Source: Bradysia coprophila
Taxonomy: Eukaryota > Arthropoda > Insecta > Diptera > Sciaridae
Assembly (NCBI RefSeq): GCF_014529535.1
Contig: NW_023503493.1
Location: 2,604,001-2,668,000, forward strand
Length of the DNA: 64,000 nt
Direction of reading: 5' to 3'
The stretch's first letter is position 1. The number at the start of each line of letters is the position of its first letter. Below, piece after piece: positions 52,620 through 64,000 of the stretch. A program made the translations under genes and the position numbers. Below the pieces are notes generated by a model. The model saw nothing but the letters and a program-made list of their open reading frames with translations. It searched no databases and was not told the DNA's origin.

Positions 52620-54347
52620 AAAAGAAATCGGATTGAAATCTCTTCTACTGCCGTGTTTCCGATTCCCCCGATATGTGACCGAAATGTGTCCACAATGTGG
52701 ACTCCACGTATATCGTTCCAGGGGATGTTAGAAACTTTCATTTCCCCCGGTTCTTTTAAACAAACGGAAGACATAAATTATCACACACTCTGCCTCTCAC
52801 TCTCTCTCCGCTCGGCGAAAGAAAAAAAAAATATAGAAAAATCTAGGTCAACATCATCATCGTCATGCACAATCAAGAAAATTTTATATTCCATGTACTT
52901 CTTATTCCATATATAACACAACCGGGTAACTATACTACTATACACAGAGTCAAGGTCGGAGGGTCGTTATTCTTTTAATTCAACGTCGCGACGATGAATA
53001 TATTTTTTACTGCCGGGGCATATATACAGCGAAGCACCGAGAGGAAAAGTTTCTCTTTCATTTTCTTTTTAATAAAGCTAAAGCTTAAGTAATTTATAAT
53101 GGGAAAACCCCTTTTTTTTCGTCGAAGAAAGAATGACGAAGAAAAAAACACACGAAACTTTTTCGCGCGTATCTTATACTCTATGTGCTCGGTTTATTTA
53201 CCATATTTTAAAGTCTCTTATTGTGTGCGGTGCATATTGTTCCGTTATTTGGAGTTTCTTTTTCTTCTTTTAAAGAAAATGACGACAGTGAGCGAATATA
53301 ATAATAAAACTTCGGTGTGGCGTTTCCATTTTTTGCGTTGTGTCGCAAAGTGGTGTTAATTAGCTCGTTTGAAAATTGTTTATAATTTTCGCGCGGATTA
53401 TGTAAATTTAATGCGTTGACTTTGCACTCATCGGTGAATAGAATATAGGTCGGGACTTGTTTGAATTGATTTCGTTTATTTTTTGACATATTCGTTGTTA
53501 AAACGACGACAACGACTACAATCATATACCAATGAATGAGTTGTGACTATGGCTATATCAAATGAATCAAATGAAGTAAAAGATTGTCATTCGAACATTA
53601 GTATACACTCAAGACAATGTATAAGATCGTAGCTGCAAATAGAATAGTTTTCATTGCATTCAAGAATACTATTCCATGGGCAGCCATACTACCACTACAC
53701 TACGGCACCGGTTTTGAGGAGTTGTTGTTTTTTGCAGGTTCCCACACGAGCTTTTGTCAAATTCAAGGTGAATATAGGAAGTTTACGCAGATTGCTTGGT
53801 GAAAAAGGACTTCACCTTGCACAACCTTTTAAGGTGTTCGACCAACATGAAAAAACTTAATTTCAAAATCCACAGAAACCCCGTTGGAAGCACAACCTTC
53901 GTTGTAAACACAAAATAGGCGAGCTCATCTCAGCTTCAAACACACAACCAAAATTTCGACCAAAATTTTCATTGTTCTTTACAACTTAACGAAACAATAG
54001 CAAGGAGAATTTTGATCGAAACACGTTTTCGATGCCTCGCGTGTTTTGAGCTGTAATTTATTGTCTTAATACACTAACAGAGTCAGAGTCCTCAATGCTG
54101 AAAACTGACGATGTCTTGAGGACCACTTGAAGATAGATAGTAAATTGAAAATTTCGTCATAGAGTGACCTTGCTGCATATACAAAACGTCGTAACAGATA
54201 CTTGTTGTGAGGCTGGTATGGCGAGTGTGGTATCGTTGTAAAGCTTAGACTGCAGGCTGATCAGGCATTATTGTTTTGTTGCAGACAGGGTCAACCTGTG
54301 TATCACAGAGGAGTCCAAATTTCGCCGAGGATGGTGAAAATATTTTT
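52620..54347. other. No gene recognised
   Basis: Contains short frames, among them 70 codons on the minus strand (52562-52774) whose end lies in MITE sequence, and A/T simple runs. No exon can be supported with confidence. Confidence 0.45.
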
Positions 54348-55514
54348 AGCCCCGTACGAAGTACAAAGGGGCTTATAGGATTACGATGCCGTGTGTAATT
54401 GATGGAATTCGAAGCAGACGGTAAGGGCAAAGTGTTTGCCTATGTTCATAGATGACGAATCTGCAATAAAAATTTTGTCTGTCCGTCTGTCCGTCTGTAC
54501 GTCTGTCCGTCTGTCCGTCTGTCACGTCGATATCTTGAGTAAATCAAATCCGATTTCAAAATTTTTTTTTTCCCTGAAAGATAGTCGAAATAGTGAGGCT
54601 AAGTTCGAAGATGGGCATATTCGGGTCGGCCCTTCGTGAGTTAGGGCCACCTAAGTGATTTAAGGTCTTTTGGTGATATTTATGGCAAAATAAACGATGG
54701 AAATGACACGGCAAATGATAGGTATTGTCAATACCAATCCAGGAAAAAAAAGTTTTTTAAAATCGGGTAAGTGGGCCGTGAGTTAGGGCCTTAGAAGTGA
54801 AATGCTACTAGGGCCCTATGTGTATTTTACATCGAACTCGAGTAAATTTCATTCGTTTTTCGTAATTTTTGTTTGATTTGGAAGGTAATCGAATGCCGAA
54901 TAGAATGTTGTTGAAAAAAAATTAAATTTGGGTCCTTGGCCTAAGGCCGCTACTAGTGCCCTATGTGTATTTTACATATAACTCGAGCAAATTTCATCCG
55001 TTTTTCGTAATTTTTGTTTTATTTGGGAGGTAATCAAAGGCCGAATAGAATGTTGTTGAAAAAAAATTAAATTTAGGTCCTTGGACTAAGGCCACTACTA
55101 GGGCCCTATGTGTATTTTACATATAACTCGAGCAAATTTCATCCGTTTTTCGTAATTTTTGTTTCATTTGGAAGGTAATCAAAGGCCGAATAGAATGTAG
55201 TTGAAAAAAAATTTAAATTTGGGTCCTCGGACTGAGGCCGATACTAGGCCCTTCAAAAAAATAAAATTTTAGGGCGATTTGAAATTTTTGTTTCATTTGA
55301 AAGGAACGTCGTACGGGGCTTCGTAATTGCGCTATGCGCAATTTGTAAGATGTACATATTACATAATAATTTTACTTTAACTACATTAACCGGCGCAATA
55401 GGCTTACGATCAAAGTAGGGTGACAGACGCACTAGGGTCACGAACGCAATAGATATACGGGTTTGTACGGGGCTCAGTCGCAGCAAACGCTCCGACTGTT
55501 CTGATGGCTCGTTT
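54348..55514. mobile_element. Helitron-like element, shorter copy with 3 internal repeats
   Basis: Same head (AGCCCCGTACGAAGTAC), same tail (hairpin ATTGCGC-TAT-GCGCAAT, GTACGGGGCTCAGTCGC, CTGATGGCTCGTTT) as 43007-44903, but only about three 146-bp units (starts near 54803, 54950 and 55095). The GTCTGTCC run at 54476-54520 is longer than in the other copy. Confidence 0.65.
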
Positions 55515-56100
55515 TTTTTAAATATTGCACAATTCAGACAAATTTTGTAAAATCCATTCTCGGCGTTTAATAGAGCATGGAATCCTCTACCAATATCGCC
55601 ATTCAAAGAGTTTCAAACTTTCTTCGTCTTGGTCATATCATCATTCAAAGATGTCGAATTTTCGACTTTAGCTGGTTGTAGCTGCGTGGTCAAGTTGTCG
55701 AGGGGAGCCATTTCAATACGAATTAGCTTAGAACTAGTACCTCTATCTGTTGCGATAACAATCTGTATTCAAATTGACTCGTGGGTCCCGCACGGCCATG
55801 AGTGCCGGTTCTCCGAAACGGCTGGAAAATTTTGCGAACTGAATGTGGTTCCTTATAGTACTCGAGTCCCTCAATAAGAATATAAAAAGAAATTAACCTC
55901 ACCGTGATGGTTAGAGGCAATGCCTACATTCGGGAAATTTTTTTCACAATTTTCTTAAATTTTCGTGATTTTCTCAAATTTTCGCAAAAAGTTCGTGAAA
56001 ATTTGAGAAAATTCGTGAAAATATTTTCGCGAATATAGGCACTGGTTAGAGGTGTTGCTCGAGTTTCCTCGTTTGCGACCAAAGCATATAAACACTGAAG
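55515..56100. other. No gene recognised; small inverted repeat near 56000
   Basis: CACAATTTTCTTAAATTTTCG..CTCAAATTTTCGC pairs roughly with GCGAAAA..TTTGAGAAAATTCG between 55920 and 56040. No coding evidence. Confidence 0.45.
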
Positions 56101-56107
56101 GTAATAC

Positions 56108-56250
56108 GAATACGGAACCCAAGTTTCGAGTGGCAGCGTCATAATTCGTTTGATGCAGCACAACGATTATTGTTTGAAAAGTTTTGCACCATCTGCAAAA
56201 GTTGCTACAATTTAGTGAACTTGCTCTACACTCGAATTCAGCCGAGGCTT
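56108..56250. mobile_element. ACCCAAG-family MITE, rearranged copy
   Basis: ACCCAAGTTTCGAGTGGCAGCG, then TTTGATGCAGCACAACGATTATTGT, ending near CTCTACACTCGAATTCAGCC. Only the left terminal repeat is intact. Confidence 0.5.
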
Positions 56251-56322
56251 GCGTTCCGTTTTTAAGAACTTTGCATAACCTTCGGTGGTTTGTCCTAAAA
56301 ACTGACGAAGCATTGAGATTAA

Positions 56323-56540
56323 CACGGCAGAGTAAAGTTAACCAGGCAGGAGTGGACGTTTGACAAGGGACCTGAATAATCTAGTAACCCTATATTTTTT
56401 GCGAATAAAATTTTTCAATTTATGTGAGTGTTCATTTGAGTTCATTTTCATACAGTGTATTAGGTCCCTTATTTGACGTTTCGAAAATGAACCGCTCCTG
56501 CAATGAACCGCTCCTGCCTGGTTTATTTTACTCTGCCGTG
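56323..56540. mobile_element. MITE family C, complete 218-bp copy
   Basis: CACGGCAGAGTAAAGTTAAC to TTTATTTTACTCTGCCGTG, with AGATTAA on both sides (56316-56322 and 56541-56547). It provides the empty-site reference for the nest at 31662-33260. It sits within a GAAAACGGACG-type MITE remnant. Confidence 0.9.
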
Positions 56541-56726
56541 AGATTAAGAATCTGTTTCGATCTAATTTTTCGTTGTTTTAATTTCGGTAAGCATCAAAAT
56601 TGACATTAGAACAACGAAAAATTTGATGGAAACAGAAGTGGTAAATAAGTGGTATAAGTTATTTGCAGCAATTGTTACATTAATTACGTGTACCTGGAGT
56701 CGGTTAAAGCTTTAGAAGATCACTAT

Positions 56727-56910
56727 GTAACCCAAGTTTCCGGTGAATTTAAGTGTAGAGCCATGTTTCGTTTGATGTAGCGCTAATAACTTCTGTAGAG
56801 CAGAAAGTATGTGGAAATGAAAATTCACCATCCTTCAATTCTATAGAACACGTTAGCGCTGCACTTTACAAAATGTGACGCTGCACTTAAATTTACCAGA
56901 AACTTGGGTT
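56727..56910. mobile_element. ACCCAAG-family MITE, complete copy
   Basis: AACCCAAGTTTCCGGTGAATTTAAGTG at the left and its inverse (..CACTTAAATTTACCAGAAACTTGGGTT) at the right. Inner TAGCGCTAATAAC and GTTAGCGCTGCAC pair. Confidence 0.85.
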
Positions 56911-58035
56911 CCGTACTTTTTGTGATCACAGCCTGTGATTCACAGGTTTGCAAAGTTCACAGCCTTGCTGGCCAGTAGAAAAATTAATTAAAAAATTATT
57001 GCCAGTACAATGACAGCCGTAGCATTTCCACAACCGATTCCAAAAGGACATTAAGCAAAATTCCTGAAAAGCACGCAGTCAATGACCTTTCTAATTGTTT
57101 TCATCGCACTCTCGTTTCGTTAAATAAATTGGCCCAATTTCACTTCTCGTTCCTTTTTTATTTCTCCAAGAATTTAACACAAAAATTAAAACGGAAAGCG
57201 AAAACAAATAAAGTAAACTTTCGCCTTTTTACCCCATTTCACTTTTCGTTTTGAAAACATTTTTCTTTTAAAACAAAAAAAAAACTTTTTCTTCAGACAC
57301 CAGTGTGAACGAGGTTTTTTCTTCCTTCTCGTTATTATCATCATCGTCTTCATCCTTTTTCATTTGTTATAGACATAACATTCGGTTCTCTCATTACAAA
57401 TTCCTCAAATTTGCCGTCAGAATTGTATAGGAAAGAGAGTCGCGGGTTGATTTACCGTCTCACGATATTATAAAAGTCAAAAAGTGGAAAAGAACATTGC
57501 AACTCTCTCGGGCGGTCGGGAAAATATTTATTTTTGATTAATTTACCATCGACCATGGCAGGTATTAATGTTCTCGGAATATATGGGATGGTTAAAATAA
57601 ATGAATGACTTTCACCGAGGGAACGTCTATTTCGGTGTACATGTAGTAACATGACCCAATTCTAATTTCCTGCTTCATTTAATCGTTGAATTCTACTCTG
57701 AATTGCACAAAGAATATTATATTCAAACGGTTGACATCTCAGCGAATTTACCAATCGGAATTAATGTTGGAAATTGAATTTCTTAATCCAAAACTTTGTA
57801 CTCCACTACGTGTGTATACATATAGAATCCCACCCCCGGTGTGTATAGATACTGGTTATATATGGGACATTCCGAAAAATTATTGACAATTTTAAATAAT
57901 ATCCAGATGGCGTTACTTGTTAAGTGGAACTTGGTACTTTGACTGACGTACAAAATATTTTCATACTCAACAGATACTACGCTCACTACTGAAAAATGTG
58001 AATTGTGGTTTTCTATTTTTTGAATAAATTGCCAA
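56911..58035. other. No gene recognised
   Basis: AT-rich, with poly-A/poly-T runs at 57270-57300 and a TCATCATC-type run at 57340. No exon supported. Confidence 0.45.
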
Positions 58036-58230
58036 TAGGTGTGTTCCACGGTCATTTCGAAATGTCATCCACAGGAGGCAACTTAACCTCAACTTTCAGG
58101 TTGACGAAAATGTTAACGAAAAATCTAAAAAAAAAATTTGTTGACCTGAAGGTTATATGCATCTCTGTGGATGAAATCGTTGTCGTTCGTGTTGTCAAAG
58201 TTCGGGTTTACAGTTAATTGGACCAAACTT
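58036..58230. mobile_element. MITE family A, diverged inverse copy
   Basis: TAGGTGTGTTCCACGGTCATTTCGAAATG.., then GGCAACTTAACCTCAAC, GTTGTCAAAGTTCGGGTTTA and CAGTTAATTGGACCAAAC. The inverse of the 52307 copy with a few percent divergence and damaged ends. Confidence 0.75.
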
Positions 58231-61200
58231 CTACGTTCTTGTGCCAGCACTATCTTCGACTGGTACAATTATTTTCCGCTACGCGTCGCACCCTTCGATG
58301 CAAATAGTGAATTGTTATGACGCATAGTCGATTTCGAAAAACTTTTTTTCTCCGAAAGAAATTCTTCGTTGATTAGTTTGAGCTAAAAGTCTGTATGTTA
58401 CATCATTTGGCGCTACATTTTTTTAGCGTCAAAAGTTTTTGCAGAGCTTTGTTGTTTAATTTGAAAAGTGTGGCATTCGCTGCTCGAGCCGAAGGCGAGG
58501 CCACACAAGAAAAAATAAAAAAATTTCAAACAATTACGTAAGTTACTTTATGACCTTCCGGGAAATGAGTTTTTCAGCTCATTGCAGCGAAGTAATAACG
58601 CTTTTCCCGGAGGCCTATCTGTCACACAATTTCGTTGGAATGTCCCATATATGTTCGGTAGTCTTAAAACCAAACGATTTTTGCAACGGTACATAATGGC
58701 AACTCCAGTTCAACCCTTGTGTGTAGTATCTATATCTACCTACATACCCTCGAAAACGAATTAAAATATATAACAAAATGTTCACCCCCTCCTCCCGTAC
58801 ATTACCATACATGCTCTATTTCTATCTAAACAGATTTATCTTCAACTTTATGTTATGTATACACATTTATACACATAACTCACTCTTCCCTTCCCTGCTG
58901 GTATATTTGTAAAACGAAAACTATTTCCACCGAAAAAGCTCTTAGCATTTCGCGAAAATTGTCCAGGGAGTTAAACGCCATTTCAATGTGAGCTAAAATG
59001 TTCGTTGTGCCATCACCATAATATCGTCATTTCTTCCTGACATAAAGGACATTTTATCCCTTCAAAGTATTTTCGTTAACTTTCATCTCTCTGTGTCCCC
59101 ATCATATACGTATTTTGCTTATACTTCGCGGGCTTTTGTGTGTTTATACGTACGTACATACCGACTATTTATATATATAAAATATAAAACGTCGAGAGTG
59201 GCATGGCATCAGTGAAATATAAACGCGCCATCATATACAGCAATAGGTTCTATATTATCTTCAACATCCTAACCACCTTTTTCCACACACATATAGGTTT
59301 ATTTGTAGCATTGGAGAGTACCAGTAGATGTTCTACCTCCTGTCAAGATAAAACGGGTGAGGAGGGTGAATGTGAATAGATGGAAAAGCTTTATTTTGTC
59401 AGGTAGAATGAGGCTTTTCGGTTCATGTATTTTCATTTTGTGTATATGGCTTTGTTGGCTTTTTTCCACATCATGTTGACGTTTTTGTTGTTGTTGTTGT
59501 TACTTCCATGCTATCCTCTATTTTACTGATGTTAGTATTACCTGATCTATTCTCGGTTACTTGTTTCGCGTAGAGACGAACAATTTTCTTGGCATTCCAT
59601 TTTTTTTTTGTCCCGACTCGTCTTCTGTACTCTTGTCATCTATCATTATTGAATGGGGCCGGAGGCGAGGGTGTGGGTATGTATGTAGTAGTGGAATGAG
59701 AACAATTTTCATTTAATGTCAAAGGATTATAAATGTTTTGTAAAATTTGCAGTGTTTGATGGCATATCGTGTAAGTAGGTGTGTTACATCAACTAAAAAG
59801 GATAATCAATTCCGATGATACGTACGGAATGCTGAGAAAAAAATGGCCTTTCCGTTAAATTGAAATTTTGAAACGTTCCGATCGTAACCGGGCGTGTTAT
59901 GTTGAAAGATACTTGAGATGGTCCGTTTTGCCTTCGTTTTTTTAGCGTATCAGCAGTTCGACTATCGAATCCATTAGTTCATTTGATCTAAGTATTTTCA
60001 AAAAATTCGTTTCAAATCTTTTACTTCATTTGTTTTGAACATGATATAGTAAAATATAATTCCTTGTTAGGCAGAGCTTTGTCGCTTATTTTTGTCATCG
60101 ATTCGATAACAGATGTATTGATTGAGCTAGATGGGCTGAAATGGCACTCATCAATAATTTGCGGTTTTCTTCCGTTTAAATTCTTTCATTAAATTTTTTA
60201 ACCATTTTCTTAACAATAGGTTCCTGTTGGAGTTACGGTGGGGAAGTCAAAAAGTGGCTGTAAATATTCTACGCCGTCCACAATTTTTTTTTGAAGATTT
60301 TTGGTAGTGAACTTGTGTCACTCCCACTTACTAACATGCGGGCATGATTTTCCATTGATATTCGATCGTTTACAGGGGAGAACTTTTGTTATTATGTCGA
60401 CGTAAATTAGGAGTTTGATGGTGCAAAAAATACGCTAAGGGCAAGCGTGCTCTGTGATGAAATTAAGTCAATAAAAACTGTTGGTTGGAATTTCTATATT
60501 CTCCACTGTCAAAACTAGAGGCGAGAAAGTAGAAATTTTCTCCTCCGAACTGTCATCAGACAAGGCGTCAACAATACGTCATTTTTAATGAGTGGAGAAT
60601 TTGAGGTTACTCACACCGCACGAAATAATTAATTTCCATAAGAAGTAATAAAAAGTTGAAAAGTAGAGTTTTTTGTGTGAATTTTCCGGTAAAACCGAAA
60701 TACGCGACAAAAAGAGATCTTTCGTTTTGATCCCGAGTTATATAATGGATTTTATAATGAAATTTGCATATGCTTTCGACCCTAGGGAATAATGCCAAGA
60801 CAAAATTGAGTAATTTTTCTGGAGACAATTCAATCAAGAAAATTTCTACTTTTTCTCCCCACGGAATCGGGAGGAAAATAGAAAATTTCTACCCTGAACG
60901 GTCACTTGGTTTTTCTTTCCAAAAATGTCAACTTTCGTGTATGTTTGCGGAAAAGAAATTTGTACGCGACTCGGTGAGAGAAGTTTTTTTTAGGCATGCG
61001 ATGTGCATAAATAACTAGTTCCTCACCTTATGCTGGAGAATTGTAGCTGATGTAAAACATCACCTTCGTTAAATCCTGTTCCAGTTCTGTTCTATTGAAA
61101 GCAAATTGGAAACATGTTTCGATTCAAATTTTCTTTGTTTTTATGTCACTTTCCAAGTTTAACGAAATTGTGACAATGAAAGTTGTAGTCGAAAGTTAAA

Positions 61201-61278
61201 TTAGTTTAATTGTTCGTGTAGTACTTTCATCATCAGGAAAACCTAACATGTAAAATGATCACAATTTACTTTGATGAA
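58231..61278. other. No gene recognised; intron-like
   Basis: About 3 kb with TTG-repeat near 59478-59500, T-runs and scattered short frames without domains. An AGAAATTTTC..GAGAATTT region at 60500-60900 shows weak inverted similarity (ACTTTTCAAC, AATTTTCT..). No exon supported. Confidence 0.4.
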
Positions 61279-61442
61279 ATTCACGCCGTAAGTGCGGTCG
61301 AAATTCAAAATGGAAAGTGCGGAGGTCTTTTTAACGCAACGTCATTTTCATACAGTGAAGCGTTGAAATGTATTTTTTGGTTCACTTTTTCATCAAATCG
61401 TTCACTTAAAATTCAAATTTTAGGCACACTTACGGTGTGAAT
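61279..61442. mobile_element. MITE, TIR ATTCACGCCGTAAGT (copy 2)
   Basis: ATTCACGCCGTAAGTGCGGTC to CACACTTACGGTGTGAAT. Inverse of 50739-50902. It ends 4 bp before the REP-A copy begins. Confidence 0.85.
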
Positions 61443-61445
61443 AAA

Positions 61446-63806
61446 GAGGGATTCTTCTGAAAAACAGAAGACCGAAATCGGAAGCCTTTTCTATTGGAAA
61501 TTTTTATATGTGCCCAGTAAGGTATTCGAACCCAGAAGCCAAAACCATTTTTAGAAAAATTCTTCGAAGCTTGTGTGGCTGGTAAGAGGTCATCAAATAC
61601 CGAAAACTTGCACTTTTCTTACAAAAATTTCTCCAGTTACACGAGCCGTACAGTGTCGTGTGGGGTGTCATTAGAAAGGTAATTGCATATACTTTCAGGG
61701 AAAGTAGAGCTTACGGAAGTTTGGTAGCATCTGCGATTCAATATAAGCACTGAAGCATTTCAACTTCTTATAATTCCTCGTATCCCAACAAAAATCTCTT
61801 CGAGAAAAGTGTGACGCAGTCTTTGAAATACAATTTCTAAAATGAATGATATCGCTAGAGTTGACGCTTTCAGCTTCGTTACGCAAAAATTAAATTTTAC
61901 ACCCAATTTTAGTTCAAACAAGCTGGCTTAGGTTTTCTCATCATCTGTCAAATAATTTTTACCAAAAAAAAATTGACTGGAAACAACCAAAATTTTACCA
62001 AAAAAATCTGCGTCGCAAAGTGGCAGATGTTCAGGAACAGACCAGCAAGAAAATTTATCTGCCACACGCGACGCAGATTTTTTTGGTAAAATTTTGGTTG
62101 TTTCCATTCAATTTTTTTTTTGGTAAAAATTATTTGGCAGATGATGAGGAAAACTAAGCCAGCTTGTTTGAACTAAAATTGGGTGTAAAATTTAATTTTT
62201 GCGTAACGAAGCTGAAAGCGTCAACTCTAGCGATATCATTCATTTTAGAAAACGTATTTCAAAGACTGCGTCACACTTTTCTCGAAGAGATTTTTGTTGT
62301 GATATCAGTCGTTTTAGAAGTGTACTCAACAATGCTTTTTATAACAGTTTACAGTTTTAATTCAAAAATTTTACGAAAATCGAAAATTTGACGAAATTTG
62401 ACGAAATTTGACGAAATTTGACGAAATTCGAAAATTTGACGAAATTCGAAAATTTGACGAAATTCGAAAATTTGACAAAATTTGACGAAATTCGAAAATT
62501 TGACGAAATTTGAAAATTTGACGAAATTCGAAAATTTGACGAAAGTAATTCTCTATCTGCCACCATTCAAGAAATATCTCCAAAACCCCAATTGACCCAC
62601 CCATTTCCAACTTTCGACATTTTTCACAAATGCCCATCTGTTCTACTCGTAAAACTCTGAGACTTTGCCGAAGAAAGTAACTCTCTATCTGCCACTATTC
62701 AAGAAATATCTCCAAAACCCCAATTAACCCACCCATTTCCAACTTTCGACATTTTTCACAAATGCCCTTCTTTTCTACTCGTAAAACTCTGAGACTTTGC
62801 CGAAGAAAGTAACTCTCTATCTCTCATAATCGCAAAAATATTAGTCCTTTCATCCTACGCTCGAGTAGCTCAAAATTTGGTCACTCTAATCACTCTAGCT
62901 CAAACGAATCTGCCCCGATTTTTTAAATTATTTTTTTGTTCGAATCGTGTTACGAATACCTTTCATTTGATGGGTCGCACGCCTCTGTAGGTTTCAATAC
63001 AGCTAAGCTACAGCCGAAAACGCGTTCCCAACTCTCTAAAACCACACTCAGAAACCACTTCGAGGCCAATAAAACAAAATTCTGGTTTTTCCTGGGGTAA
63101 TGGCGTATCACATTTTCATTTTTATGCCCACTCCGAGGTTCCTGCAAAATTTCATGGAGATTGGCTGACTAGTTTCCGAGATCGACCGTCGATAGATAGA
63201 CAGATAGACAGATAGATAGAAACATACAGAGTAAGTTGAAAGATTTTGATTGTTTGGAAAACGTTAATTTGGTGTATTCTGTATGAAAATTGACCAACTT
63301 CAAAACGATGTATCTCCGGCAATTTTAAAGTTACATAGTCGAGTGATAGCTCGTTTTGCTCGTATTTGAAGCGCGAATAAGAAAGAATAGGATTTGTGGT
63401 GATACAGGCCAAAGGAAAGAATCTTAAATTCTCGCCTATATATAGTTGCCGCGTCTCAAAAAAATTTCTTCGTTCTTTTTTTGGAAGTTAGACTGCGTCA
63501 AGTCCTCCGCTATCGCTCCGGACATGATATGCTTCCAAGCCCCAATATCTGCCCTGAAATTACATGCAATTACCTTTCTAATGACACCCCATACGTCCCT
63601 GTACGGCTCGTGTAACTGGAGAAATTTTTGTAAGAAGAGTGCATGTTTTCGGTTTTTGATGACCTCTCACCAGCCACACAAGCTTCGAAGAATTTTTTTG
63701 AAAGTGGTTTTGGCTTCTGGGGTCGAATACCTTACTGGGCACTTATAAAAAATTCCACTGGAAAATGCGGCCGATTTCGGTCTTTTGTTTTTCAGAAGAA
63801 TCCCTC
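61446..63806. mobile_element. REP-A, complete inverted-repeat element (2.36 kb)
   Basis: Outer inverted repeats of about 250 bp: GAGGGATTCTTCTGAAAAAC at 61446 against its inverse ending 63806, sharing GTATTCGAACCC, CCAGTTACACGAG and ATTAGAAAGGTAATTGCATA. Inside, 61785-62302 is a second palindrome with TTTTACCAAAAAAATCTGCG arms, and 62376-62545 is the 18-bp minisatellite. No coding frame of interest. The uninterrupted stretch at 63005-63060 corresponds to the insertion point of the virus-like element in the other copy. Confidence 0.7.
62376..62545. repeat. 18-bp minisatellite, short array (inverse)
   Basis: About nine units of AATTTGACGAAATTCGAA, the inverse of the 25805-26300 array, at the equivalent place in this REP-A copy. 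Confidence 0.85.
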
Positions 63807-64000
63807 ACAAGCTTTATTTTTTTTTTGGAAAACCTAACAATTTTGAGGGAAAGTTCCTTTTGGTCATTTCACTGCTTTGTGCAATTAAATTTTTTTTGTT
63901 TTTCGCGTCCTTCTAAATTTTAAATTTTTACTGAATTACAGAACATTGAAGTGGGACGGTCAATATTGATCTCAGGAGAACACAATGTAGACCAATTCGC

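Noticed and set aside
52562..52774. 70-codon minus frame with protein-like composition
   Set aside because: Its last 20 or so codons lie in the terminal repeat of the MITE at 52259-52619, and the rest has no known motif.
61510..61540. tRNA B-box-like GTATTCGAACCC (inverse GGGTCGAATACC at 63720), suggesting a SINE
   Set aside because: It belongs to the outer inverted repeats of REP-A; no A box or tRNA-like fold surrounds it.

Overview
The window is eukaryotic nuclear DNA, most probably from an insect and plausibly a nematoceran fly. The evidence is AT-rich sequence, short introns (about 50-90 bp) with GT-AG borders, TATA boxes about 33 bp upstream of TCAGT or TCATT initiators, a FAM177 homologue, an EXD2-type exonuclease gene, and dense small DNA transposons. 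No bacterial gene organisation is present. The species assignment is inference.

Layout. 1-2.8 kb: a 5'-truncated RTE-type LINE with an 11-bp target duplication, then several foldback elements. 3.26-3.83 kb: a two-exon FAM177 gene (+). 4-7.5 kb: degenerate MITEs and a minisatellite. 7.5-11.7 kb: a seven-exon minus-strand EXD2-like gene with two exonuclease domains, the first catalytically degenerate; its third intron carries a 1.4 kb element at a TTAA site. 11.8-26.8 kb: a host repeat (REP-A) split by a 13 kb, almost perfectly palindromic virus-like element.

The palindromic element (12258-25309) is the highlight. Each arm is about 5.2 kb, the size of a densovirus genome, and is ambisense. From the outer end a 237-aa orphan protein is read inward. 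From the centre a stand-alone parvovirus-type PLA2 domain and two small C2H2 zinc-finger proteins are read outward. The arms meet at a hairpin with a 27-nt loop, flanked by arrays of small palindromes. The left outer 2.63 kb is tandemly duplicated, giving three copies of the 237-aa gene. A near-matching target duplication of about 10 bp, and an uninterrupted REP-A copy at 61.4-63.8 kb, show where it inserted. I see no helicase, Rep/NS1, polymerase, capsid jelly roll, integrase or transposase. The shape is that of an integrated tail-to-tail dimeric replication intermediate of a linear hairpin-ended DNA virus or virus-derived satellite. This is inference.

27-64 kb is repeat-rich intergenic or intronic DNA. 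It holds a hAT-like foldback (26982-28156), a two-exon gene for a secreted six-cysteine peptide with a Thr-rich tail (30807-31205), a copia gag remnant split by a three-level nest of insertions (31.6-33.5 kb), a second candidate secreted-peptide gene (36430-36695), two Helitron-like elements with 146-bp internal repeats (43.0-44.9 and 54.3-55.5 kb), many MITEs, and a complete REP-A copy. Large stretches (37.6-40 kb, 45-47 kb, 48.8-50.7 kb, 58.2-61.3 kb) show no recognisable gene.
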